NCBI GenBank assembly: GCA_030247885.1
Contig: JAPDRO010000013.1
Coordinates: 310,001 to 374,000, forward strand
DNA from: Taxawa tesnikishii (nom. ined.)
Lineage: Eukaryota > Ascomycota > Dothideomycetes > Dothideales
Length of the DNA: 64,000 nt
Direction of reading: 5' to 3'
This document shows, piece by piece, positions 10,674 to 20,566 of this stretch. How positions within the stretch are numbered: position 1 is the first letter of the stretch; each line of letters opens with the position of its first letter. The translations under genes and the position numbers were made by a program. The notes under the pieces were generated by a model. It had not been told where the DNA came from and made no database searches. It saw nothing but the letters and a program-made list of their open reading frames with translations.

Positions 10674-11622
10674 GTTGTTCGGTAGGCCAGTTGGCGCGGA
10701 TGATTCGACCAGGTAGAGGGCGCGTCCAGGCGACTAAATGAGGGACGGCGAGGGCACACACGCACAATAGTCGCAGAGGAAGGTTGGGAGATGTGGTGTT
10801 TGCAGAGGGAATACATGTGTGTATGTGCGAAGCATGACTTGTTCATTCCTCAGACCCCAAGCTTCCGGGAGAAACTGGGGCGCATCGATAGTGGATAGTG
10901 AACAGTGGATAGTGGATAGTGGATAGTGCACCACGTAACCTGCTCTTTTCCCGACACAAAGTCGCGGCGCAGGCCCCACTGCTCACGCTCACCGTAGTCC
11001 GAAAATGGCGGGCCGAGTCAGCTTCGAGACCTTGGAGACCGCCTTTGTCCCAGCACGCCCACGCCGCGCAGCTTGGCGGCTCTGGATAAAGCCCAGATGG
11101 CGATCAGCTAGCCGGAAGGGGCTTAACGGGCAGGCGGCAGCAGCTCGAAAATTAACTCAATCGCTCTCGTCGCCCCGCCTAACCGGCTGGCCTGACGTCC
11201 AACACTCCGGAGACCCATGGCTGGCAATCCTCAGTCTACCGAAGTTTGATCCCAACACGACGACTTCCATGTGCGCGCGCCAGGCCTGAGCGGAGCGAGG
11301 TGGATGTGACTCGGCAACCAAGAACCCTTTCGTGCTCATACTGCCTCTGCTTCTTGTCGAGCCGACTGTCGACTTCCTTGAGGACACCCATATCCTCGCC
11401 CGCACAGCCACTTCACAAGCAATCCGCTGCTTCTTTTTCGCCTTCACAGACGATCACATACCATTACCCGCGGACTCCCAAACATACGCACTTCTGCGCG
11501 ATCACGATTCTTTCAACACTGTCCCGTGAAGACTGCGGATGCTAGGCTATTGTCGCGAGGGGAAATTTACGACTTTGTGAGAGAACTCTCTTGAAACAAC
11601 TCCCGACGTCGGCGCAAACACG
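10674..11622. promoter_or_regulatory. Shared divergent promoter of reductase and copper transporter
   Basis: This 949-bp interval separates the two start codons and must hold both promoters. It carries a 7-bp tandem repeat (GTGGATA, about five copies, one altered) at 10886-10928. I did not find a copper-regulator site that I would defend. Open frames within it are short and overlapping. Confidence 0.55.
10886..10928. repeat. 7-bp tandem repeat in the divergent promoter
   Basis: Copies of GTGGATA lie head to tail, with one copy altered to GTGAACA. The spacing is close to a helical fraction rather than a full turn, so a protein-binding role is only a guess. Confidence 0.75.
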
Positions 11623-12233
11623 ATGAACATGGACATGGCGTCAATGAACATGTATTTCTTCACCAGCACAACCACCCCTCTCTTCTCCAAATCATGGACG
11701 CCTTCTTCGACAGGCCAATATGCCGGTAGCTGCATCTTCCTCATCGTCCTGGCCATCGTCTCGCGCTGTCTCGGAGCCTTCAGGCACTTCCAGGAAAGGA
11801 AATGGCTCGACAAAGCAATCAACCGACGATACATTGTCGTAGCCGGTAACGACGAGGAGGGCGAGCGCACACAACCGCAAAAATCGGCCGAGGACGAGAA
11901 GAGCGAGACGGCAGTGTTGACGGTCCGCGGTGTCAATGAGAACGTGCGGGTGGTCAAGACGAGTGCGCGCGACAGGGAGGGCACTCCATTCAGATTCAGC
12001 ACCGATCTGCCTCGCGCCTGCATATTTACCGTGCAAGCTGGCGTGGGCTACTTGCTGTGAGTGACCGTATCGAGAGATACGCCTAAATAGTACAGATGCT
12101 AATGTGATGCTTTAGCATGTTGGCAGTCATGAGCTTCAACGTCGGCTACTTCCTTTCGGTGCTTGCGGGGTTCTTTCTAGGAGAAATAGCTTTCGGAAGA
12201 TTCACGGCTCTCGATGGAGGCGCGTTGCACTAG
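11623..12233 (+). CDS. Ctr-type high-affinity copper transporter
   Basis: Exons 11623-12056 and 12116-12233, joined across a 59-nt intron with a GCTAAT branch site, give 183 residues. Ctr proteins are plasma-membrane or vacuolar trimers importing Cu(I). Five of the first ten residues are Met (MNMDMASMNM), the extracellular copper-gathering motif. TM1 follows (TGQYAGSCIFLIVLAIVSRC), then a cytosolic loop of about 80 residues, TM2 containing the essential Met-x3-Met (MLAVM, directly after the splice) and TM3 with a Gly-x3-Gly-like packing face (GYFLSVLAGFFLGE). The order is the complete Ctr layout. It stands head to head with the metalloreductase and directly upstream of the X325 gene. There is no Cys-rich tail; it ends GGALH. 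Confidence 0.95.
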
Positions 12234-12832
12234 AAGCGAGCGTCGGCTCCGTCGAGGCTCTGGATGTGGGAACGTTGCAATTCTGCGACTTGATTGAAAC
12301 TTTGAAATACCTGAATTGGGATCATACCTAAGTTGACCGCTCCTCGTCGTATTGTGACTTGGACATCGACGCCTTGATGGATTCGGAAACAGTAGTGTAC
12401 GAGTAGGATCGTCAAACAGCCCCCGCTAGGCCGGATCCCTGCATGCTCAGCCGCGTGAATTAACGTGCTCAAATTCCGCAACTGCGCAAGTTTATGCCCT
12501 CGTAGGCCGTGGCGTGTTTCTTTTGGTGAACGGTGCCACTCGCTACGCCGGCACATGGCGTTCCTGAGACAAGGTCAATGATCGGCATTTCGGCATAAAC
12601 TAGCATTCCAGACTGCTGCTAAACAAACGTGGGTCAATGCTCTCTCCGTGATGGGATGCTATCACCATATAACTTCACCATCATGTCTGCATCGAGCGCT
12701 GCTTACTCCAGCCCACCCTCTCCACATCTACAGCGAGCTTCCCTACCGCAAGCCATCCACCCTTCCGTCCGTTGAGCCCGACAACTGCTCTGCTGTACCA
12801 CCTTCCAACACCGCTCTTCACACCAACTCGCA
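12234..12832. other. Intergenic between Ctr and X325 genes
   Basis: It includes the promoter of the X325 gene. A CT-rich leader precedes the ATG at 12833. No other gene seen. Confidence 0.5.
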
Positions 12833-13607
12833 ATGCGCTCCCAGTTCATCCTCTCGGCGCTCCTGCCGCTCGCCTCCGCCCACTTCAAGCTCGTCTACCC
12901 CGCTGCTCGTGGATTTGACGAAGACACCCTCGCAACCTTCCCTTGCGGAGGTCAAAACACCGTCTCTTCGAACCGCACAATGTTCCCCATTAACGGCGCA
13001 CCAATCCAACTCAACATGGGCCACACCCAGACCAACCTTCAAGTTCTCCTGGCGCTAGGAAACGACCCGGGCAGCAACTTCAACATCACTCTCGTGCCTA
13101 CCTTCACCGAGGAGGGACCCCAGAACTTCTGCATTGGTGCTGGTGCCATACAGTACCCAGAGGGTCTGAATATCACCGACGGGATGAACGCGACGATCCA
13201 GGTTGTTTCCAACGGTGACCCATCCGGTGGACTGTACAACGTAAGACATGACCGGTTATGCAGCGCGCACCTTTACAAACCGCTAACTCCTTGTCTCGCA
13301 GTGCGCCGACATCACCTTCACCTCCACCCAACTCAGTCAAGCCGAGTACAACAATGACTGCAAGAACAGCACTGGCGTCAGCACGCACGCTCTCTCCGGC
13401 GCTCAGGTGAACGCTAACCAGACAACCGAGAGTGGATCGTCTTCGAGCGCATCCGGTTCTGCCAGCGTGAGCGCGAGCGGATCTTCTGCTTCTGCTACGA
13501 GCTCTGCTGCAGCCTCTTCCGCCAGCGCAGGAGCTGCGTCGCAGGCCACCCTTGCTGCGTGGGCATTGGGTGCTATGGGTGTCGTCGCTGGTGTTGTTGC
13601 GCTCTAA
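12833..13607 (+). CDS. Bim1/X325-family LPMO-like copper-binding GPI protein
   Basis: Exons 12833-13240 and 13302-13607 (intron 13241-13301, GCTAACT branch) give 237 residues. A signal peptide (MRSQFILSALLPLASA) is cut just before His17, so the mature protein starts HFKLVYPAARGFDEDT, the N-terminal His of a copper His-brace. A second candidate ligand is His64 in QLNMGHTQTN, the family's usual place. Four Cys (38, 100, 137, 156) fit two disulfides. A Ser/Ala-rich linker and a hydrophobic tail (AAWALGAMGVVAGVVAL) indicate a GPI anchor. X325 proteins bind copper at the cell surface but do not oxidise polysaccharide; Cryptococcus Bim1 works with Ctr1 in copper import. The Ctr neighbour fits this. 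A cell-wall role is the alternative. Confidence 0.9.
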
Positions 13608-14538
13608 ACGGGTTGTGCAAGGCGTTGGTGAAACTACAGAAAAGTGTTTCCAAGTTTCATAATGGTGGACTTAGCTTGTATACCCTATCTTTTCGGTTGC
13701 AGTTGCATGCCTAGAGGCACTGTTGAGGATGTGTCACGAAACGAATGAGACGATCGGTGTTTGTACGCCGACTTTGTCGACTCTCCTACTTGTACTTGAT
13801 TAGCGTCACCTATTTCGCGTTATTCACGTATGTGCCGCCGACCTGGCCAATTGGGGGAACAACTAGGCCATCCGTTCGTGAAGGCGTATCACGAAGGCCA
13901 TTATCATAGGCTCATTTATCGAGCAATTGCAAGACGAGAAATTGCAAGACGAGAAATCCTGCACCTCGTCTTGCAATTGCTCGATAAATGAGCCTAAGTA
14001 GCACTTAACGATCGATTGTCGTGATAATCTGGACTAAATAACCACATTTGATACGGTCAGTAGCGGCTAATTCGTAGACGCATTAGCTCTGCTGATTAAC
14101 GGAGTTCGGCAATCGGAAGACAATCCAACCGGTGATCAATGCAGGGTTCTCGACCTCAAACAAAGAGCTGTCATAGCCTGTTAGCGTTGACGAAACTGTC
14201 AGCTTACACACACACAACCTCAGTGCATTTCTCAGCACGGAATTCCGCAAATTGGATTTGAACGGTAGGCAAGAACGTATAAGATGGGGGCGTAGCATGT
14301 CTCCGTGGTGTGCCTGAATTCGAACAACAAGCAGTTCGGCTCTCCGCAATCTACGAATATAGCAGCATACAACCCTGCATATCTCGCGCTAAGCCAAGCA
14401 GTCAACAAGTTATTCTCCGATACTCAACTTTAATTTCGTGCCGGACTCCCACAGCTTCCTTCTTCTCCATCACCTACCTTTGTATCGGCTTTTGCCATTT
14501 TCTTTACTCTCCTTAATCGCGACTTCAGTCTAGCCAAC
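13608..14538. other. Intergenic with a long perfect inverted repeat
   Basis: No gene recognised. It holds the 32-bp-arm inverted repeat described separately. Confidence 0.6.
13907..13996. repeat. Perfect inverted repeat, 32-bp arms, 26-bp spacer
   Basis: The arms 13907-13938 and 13965-13996 are exact reverse complements (the left arm starts TAGGCTCATTTATCGAGCAA). The spacer begins with a 14-15 bp direct copy of the inner arm end (AAATTGCAAGACGAG). It could fold into a strong hairpin in DNA or RNA. It could be a foldback mobile-element remnant or a 3'-end structure downstream of the X325 gene. I see no target-site duplication. Confidence 0.92.
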
Positions 14539-15784
14539 ATGTCCGAGTCTCGCAACGTCGTCATTCTTGGAGCTTCCTACGCCGGTCTCAGTGCGGCGCA
14601 TTACTTCCTCAAGCACGTCCTCCCAGGTTTGCCGAAGAATGGCAACTACCATGTATACCTCGTCAACCCTTCGACACACATGTATCACCGCGTTGCCGCG
14701 CGCGCGCGGCCGCATCTTCCGAGTTGATGCCGAACTCCAAGATATTCCTCGAGATCGCGCCTGGCTTCAAGAAATACCCTTCCAATGTCTTCACCTTCGT
14801 TCAAGGCAAGGCCACCGCCATGGATACCAATGCGCGCACCGTCACCATCTCTCGCACTCATGGCGGTGAAGAAGTCCTCCCGTACCACGCACTGATCCTG
14901 GCGACTGGTACTAAGACGTACCACCCTATGCTCTCTTTGCAAGGGGTGCTCATGAAGAGACGCAGAGCGCCCTATCGGAATTCCACACGGAAATCAGCAA
15001 GGCCAAGTCCATCGTTGTCGTTGGAGGTGGACCGGCAGGTGTCGAGACTGCTGGTGAGATTGGCGAGTTCCTGAATGGAGCGGCAGGCTGGTTCTCCTCA
15101 AAGCCAGCACACCCTAAGGCAAGCATCAAGCTGGTCGTGGGCGGAAACAAGATGCTTCCTATCCTCAGGGAGTCCCTGTCAAAGCAGGCCGAGGTCCTGC
15201 TCAACCGCGTCGGCGTCGATGTCATCTATGATGCCAAGATGGAGCGGACGGAGAAGCTGGCCGATGGCCGCACCAAGATCCTTCTCGATAACGGCAAGGC
15301 GTTGGAGGCGGATGTCTACGTCCCTGCTATGGGCGTTGTTCCAATGACCGAGTACGTGCCCAAGGAGCTGCTCAACGCCAAGGGCTACGTCAAGACCAAC
15401 GCAGTCACTCTCCGTGTCGATGAAGCCGGGCCATGCGTCTACACCGCCGGAGACGTCAGCTCAGCCACCCGCGGCGGTATCATGGACATGTACGAGGCCA
15501 TGCCCGTCCTCATGACCAACTTGAAGAGAGACCTGCTTGCAGCTGCCAAGGACCCCAACGGAAAGCCTACCGGACCCGACAGGACGTTCAAGGCGAGCAC
15601 TGCTGAGTCTCAGCTCGTGCCAGTTGGCCGGAGTAAGGGCGTCGGTGCGTTCAACGGCAACAAGCTGCCCAGTATCATGGTTTACATGATTAAGGGCAGA
15701 GACTACATGAACAGTGCTGCGGTCCAGGTTGTCACCGGCTCGAAGTGGGAGAAGGAGAAGGGTTGGAAGCCTACCGACGGTTGA
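14539..15784 (+). CDS. AMID/FSP1-like NAD(P)H flavoprotein, frame broken twice
   Basis: Conserved sequence reads in three successive frames. 14539-~14700 holds the FAD fold start VVILGASYAGLSAAHYF; ~14712-14947 holds KIFLEIAPGFKKYP and ALILATGT; 14948-15784 holds the second nucleotide fold SIVVVGGGPAGVETAGEI, a C-terminal YTAGDVSS and the stop. The family oxidises NAD(P)H and reduces quinones or similar acceptors and is related to AIF. Breaks fall at a CG-dinucleotide run (about 14696-14709) and a GGGG run (14943-14946). Each is too short for an intron and each is solved by one missing base. The rest is intact, so sequencing loss is likelier than decay, but a pseudogene is possible. The family is secure. 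Confidence 0.85.
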
Positions 15785-17087
15785 TTAAGGAGAAGTTGGA
15801 AGAGGATGATCAAGATTGTTGCATTCAAGATGTTTTTGTTTGGCCGGTTGATTGCTTGGTTTGGTGATAATTAGGAGTGCTGGCGGGCGTTGAAGGAGGG
15901 AGTACCCTTTGCTTGCATACATGAAGCGTAGCGTAGCGTAGCCTTTCTTGTGTCTGATCGAAGCCATATATGACAACGATATCGAGCAATTCACTGGCGT
16001 CTCGGAGACGATAAGTAGTTGTACATAGACACAGATGACCCATAGGTGTCATAAGCTTCGTGGCGTCAAGATCGTACCCTGATCAACACGTTCGAACGAT
16101 TTGAACCCTGCGTTAGGTACAAAAAGACAGCGCATCATCGCTGTGATTGGGAGAAAGCAGGTGCGGAGGTGGACGGGAGGCGTTTTCCATTTGCCGGACG
16201 CCACCGAGATTGTCTGGGGAAGGAGCAACACGACGTCATTTCCTGATCGAAATCCAGACTAGGCACGCATGACCGTGAGCCGCAGTACATGACGACGCGA
16301 AAAACAACACCGCTTATATATTGTCACCGCCGCCGTGCCTTGCTATGCAGGTTCTGCTCTACCATTGTCTACTCTGTCGTCGCGTGCCCCTATACCCTGC
16401 GGTTATATCACTCTGCTTTCCGTCGCTCCCCGATCCCTACAACCATTCTTCTTGCGTGCTCCCTCCAACGGCGTTTGATAGCGGAGCTCGACATTTGGTC
16501 CTTTGTATTGCCGTTGGTTGCGCGCGCAGCGATTTGGTTGTTGTTGTTGGTGGAATCGAACTCTATCGCCCCGTTCTACTTGGCTTAACTTTCACTTTCA
16601 CCTGTTACGCGCTTCCACGAGTGACCCCGCGCACCTGCTGTCACAGTCGCCATGGCTTCCCTTGGTCTGAAAGCGTATGTCGAACCTTTTCCTTTACTTC
16701 TCCTTGTCCACCACCTCCCACTCGCCATCGCCCATCGCCCGAGCAGCGAGCAATTGTGTGGCATATCCCAATCCCAATCCCAATCGCGCAACATTCCACC
16801 TTCCTCCGCATCATGACAGCTACGGCAATACCGCTCTTGACCGCTGCCATATTTGAGGTCATTCTCACAGGGTATGTTCACGGCCTCGAGATCCCTGCCC
16901 AGCGTCCCACTCGCACCCGCACCCGCACTCACTCCTTCCCTTTTTGACTCTCACAAACAACCCCCGCTTCCGCAACCGCTCGCTGCTTCTCGTTTTGACC
17001 TGCACCCGAATAATCCCATCCATCCACACACTTACTTCACCACTCACTCCTTCCTTCCCTTTCCACTACCGCTCTCCTCCTTCCAAC
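15785..17087. other. Intergenic; possible 5' exons of the next gene
   Basis: Mostly unrecognised. Two short stretches (16652-16674, opening MASLGLKA, and 16816-16871) can be spliced in frame onto the glycine-zipper gene through an acceptor near 17130, so part of this may be coding. Overlapping frames near 16321-16947 are otherwise unconvincing. Confidence 0.4.
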
Positions 17088-18317
17088 ATGCCCATCAATC
17101 CCACTGGACTAAAAGCTCTTTGTTGGAGTCTTTCCTACGGCGCAGACAAGATTCCCGACTCCTGGTTCGAAAAAGTCCCCGGTGGCTACTACAAAGCCAA
17201 AGAAGACCGAGAGAGAAAAGACGACAAGCGCGAATCGAAAGGCAAATCACGCCGTCACTCCGACGACCGTCGCTCCAGATATGCCAGCCGCTCACCTTCG
17301 GCCGATGGTCATCACTCTGAAGACTACGACAATCGGGGAGGCAGGAACAGGCGGATGAGCTACGATGCTTATGATGACTACGCAAGCAACAGAGGTGGAA
17401 GGGCTCGACGAAGAAGCATGGGAGGCGAGAGAGGAGGGCTCGATGGATCCAACAGTAAGAGACCAAGCTTCGGGGGACCGTACAAGCCGTACAACCCTGC
17501 CGAGTACGGCCCAGTCGGAAACTCGGAGAGGGAAGAGTATTACACTGGCCGGCCTCAGCAAACTGCGGGCAACAGTGCGCCATATGGTCCAGTGAGTCAT
17601 AATCCTGGTCGGTCACATGGTCGATACTGACTGTTGACAGTATGCAGCCGCAGCCGGGGCTAGTGCTGGTGTCGCTGCTGCTGCTCCTTACGCTGATGGA
17701 GGTCGTCCAGAATCTTCTGGTGGTCCAATGAACGGCTATGTTCCGTACTCGGACATCTATGCGCCTCAACAACAGCAGTCCCATCCGCAACAATACGGTC
17801 AGTCCCAGCAAGCTTACCCACCCCAACAATACCAGCAACCATACTCGCAACCACCGGACGCTTATGGTGCCCAACGCCATGACGGAAACTACTCCGATTC
17901 TCACTCATCCGGTCGCTCTCGCCGTCCGCGTAAGGATCGCGACTCCTCTCGCTCGCGCCAGAAGTCACGCCCTCGTTCTCGCAGTCGCGCTCGGTCCAGT
18001 ATACGTGATCGCTTCGACTTGTCTGACAAGGGTGTCGGCTACGGTACACTCGGTGGACTTGCTGGTGGGCTTGTCGGAAGTGAGGTCGGCCACGGTGGCA
18101 TTCTGCCCACTGTTGCAGGAGCTGTGATTGGAGCTCTGGGCGCCAACGCCTTCGAGAAGTGAGTATTCGCCTGAATCCGACCCAGCGGATACCGTGCTGA
18201 CTCCCAAAGGCGCGATTCTCAAAGCGCAGAGACCGCAACTCCGGTCGCGGCTACGATGACGGTCGTCGTGGCGGTAAGCGCAGCTCCAGGGCTCACGACG
18301 ACGACTACTCCGACTAG
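17088..18317 (+). CDS. RS-rich glycine-zipper protein, function unknown
   Basis: Exons 17088-17591, 17641-18158 and 18230-18317 give 369 residues, with introns 17592-17640 and 18159-18229 (GCTGAC branch at 18196). The N-terminal piece has SYGADKIPDSWFEKVPGGYY, then Arg/Ser/Asp-rich sequence, a Gln/Tyr/Pro-rich segment, an RS stretch (SRSRQKSRPRSRSRARS) and a glycine zipper (GTLGGLAGGLVGSEVGHGG, then AGAVIGALGANAF), which usually means a membrane-inserting hairpin. The C-terminus ends HDDDYSD. The last acceptor was chosen because only 18229 keeps that tail open. The start at 17088 has a good Kozak context and a CT-rich leader. Upstream exons joining at 17130 would replace the first 14 residues with a hydrophobic segment. 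Confidence 0.72.
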
Positions 18318-20099
18318 GTGTCGCAGATTGGCAGGATTACAAGAGTGGCGCGAGGATGACGGTACTATCAACTCCATACTACCATGTTGTCTAGGTTACC
18401 AAATGGCCTTGCCAGAGCATTTACGGGAGCGATTCACAGACGACGTTAACGAACCTTTTACGATAACCCATACGAATTCACGAGAGCATTGCTGGTGTCA
18501 TTTTGTTTCTACAACCATGGCAACTGCTTTCTTACTATGTTTACTTGGTCATGTTGCGATTTGCTGCGATCACTTCTCTCCCGATGGTGTGCATGATTGT
18601 ACCACAGGAGTCTATACTTTATGACACGACTATCAGAGGAAGATGATGGCATGGCAGAGGCGATGATTTCCTCTAGTACTGCAACAATACAAATTCTGGG
18701 GTAGTTTCCTGCGTGTTAGTTAATGCCGTTGAAGCGGACATCCTCCCACATATGACTGCATCAAGCACGTTCGCACCCACACGTAAGTGCTTCGCCCCTT
18801 AGACAGTATTTTCAAGGGAGGCGGACTCGCTGACGATCCACACCGGAGAGTTTCTTGAGGGCAATCTACAACGCCGTACGCAAGATTGGACTTTCAAGAT
18901 ATCACGGTGTGATTGTTTCTTGTTTCCATAGCTGTATATAACTACCAACTACCCTCCTCTACGTCTCTGTCCCTCTGTGGACGAACATGCTTTCACGACG
19001 ATGCGTGCTATCTGTTTCAAATTCAGAGCCTTGACGCGCTCCAACGTCCTGATCCACTGATCCTGCAGTGTGGTGTCCAGAGTACTGTATGACGTCCTCG
19101 CCAGCGATAAGGGAGAGGAACGGCACGTACAGAACAGTCATATTATAAGTATCACTCTCACCCAACTCGAAGGTGCCCGTGTGTGATATAGAGGTATGTT
19201 AAGCGCTTGTCCGGGATGGTGTTCTTGATTTGCTCGACCGAGTCGGTGCATCGACGGGTATGGCTCTATGAGTAGAGCATATCACGCCGACGATACAGGT
19301 GAGAATGTCCGATTGGTAAAGTGAGAGAAATGCAGAGGAAGTCCAGGTGTCTAGTAGACGGTGGATTGTTAGTGGCTACGATAACGAGGCCCATGAGGTT
19401 GGGCGGTGTAGTTGGTAGAGCCTAATGGAACCAATTAGAGTAAAGAGAGCAAGGGTGGATCACATGGTTGTGAAGAGGAAGACTTGAACAACTTTGTTGA
19501 GGAAGCCTTCCCAGAACAGGAATGCGGAAAAGATACTTACTGTGTAAAATAGCGAATTCTCTCGCACATTCTCCGTCAACTGTTACTGCCACTTTCTACG
19601 TTGTCTAGAGCTATATTGTCTATATTGACTAGGAGATACACAAGTTTGCCGTTTACACCCTTACACTGGCGAAACGCGTAGAGAGCAGAGTTCCTCTAAC
19701 CTCTTTTGTTTTCGTAACCTCGACAACTTATCGTCACGTGGATTGTGCAACTTCAAGCTAGTTTGTCTTCGTTTGTGTCACTTTAGGAGTTTGTGACGAT
19801 GTCTGCATCTTACACGTTACACATTGTATATTGGATACTACACATTGTCCGGTTTTGCTGTCCGTTCGACACAACCTCAATCGATATTCAACGTGAAAGG
19901 TCTGGCCCCAGTCGTTGGTCGATCTGTTCTTGTCAAAGATGGCGAACCAGTATCTTGCACTGTGATGGATTGATTTGCCGTAACAAATAAGGGTTTGCTG
20001 TACGGGCGACATACATCTCCTGATAGATCCGCAACATTGTGTCACAGCACGTCCAGATGAGCCCTGGTTCTCGTTAGTTGTTTCTGTCTTATGCGATCC
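18318..20099. other. Intergenic, no gene recognised
   Basis: About 1.8 kb with only short overlapping frames on both strands and nothing family-like. It is somewhat AT-richer than the flanking genes. Confidence 0.5.
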
Positions 20100-20109
20100 A
20101 AGACCCACG

Positions 20110-20545
20110 CGGATTGCCTAGTGACGGGTGTACGCTGGCGTTAGCCTTTTCAAGAGCTTGAAGGCAAGGTCTTCATAAATTTTGCGTCGGGCAAGGGCTC
20201 GATCCGCGACGAGAAGGTAGATTCTCTCTTCATGGCGATTAATCGCGACAGCCGAAGGATCAAAGCCGATAGGAGACGTATCGAAGTCGGAGTCGTTATC
20301 AGGTTCTGGCTCTTCCCAGCAGTGTTGAATCGTGGATGTTGGATACGAGGTTTCAGTCTGTTTGGAGTATGAGAGTGTTGAGTTGGGATGGATCGTTCAT
20401 TGTCAGTTCCTTCCCAAAAGCACTATACCAATCTAAGGGAGAGCATCAGTCTCTCTGATGCCCTGTAGCGCTGGTCCTTGAGCAAATACACATTCTCAGT
20501 GACCAGCAAAGGCTGGCCGGCAGATACCGTCTTGTGCACCTCACC
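20110..20545 (-). pseudogene. Coding-like stretch, unassigned, broken frames
   Basis: On the minus strand, successive frames read like protein: LLVTENVYLLKDQRYRASER (about 20505-20445), then DWYSAFGKELTMNDPSQLNT (about 20430-20370), then a long clean frame including FDPSAVAINRHEERIYLLVA and ALARRKIYEDLAFKLLKRL, ending at a stop near 20120. No in-frame ATG and no clean splice joins them. It lies downstream of, and in the same direction as, the unrecognised gene at 20567-22719. It might be that gene's lost C-terminal part or a separate damaged gene. Not assigned to a family. Confidence 0.35.
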
Positions 20546-20566
20546 ATTCCTCTAGCCTTTCCATAG

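Noticed and set aside
10674-11622. Copper-regulator sites in the divergent promoter
   Set aside because: I looked for Mac1/Cuf1-like motifs by eye and found none good enough to report.
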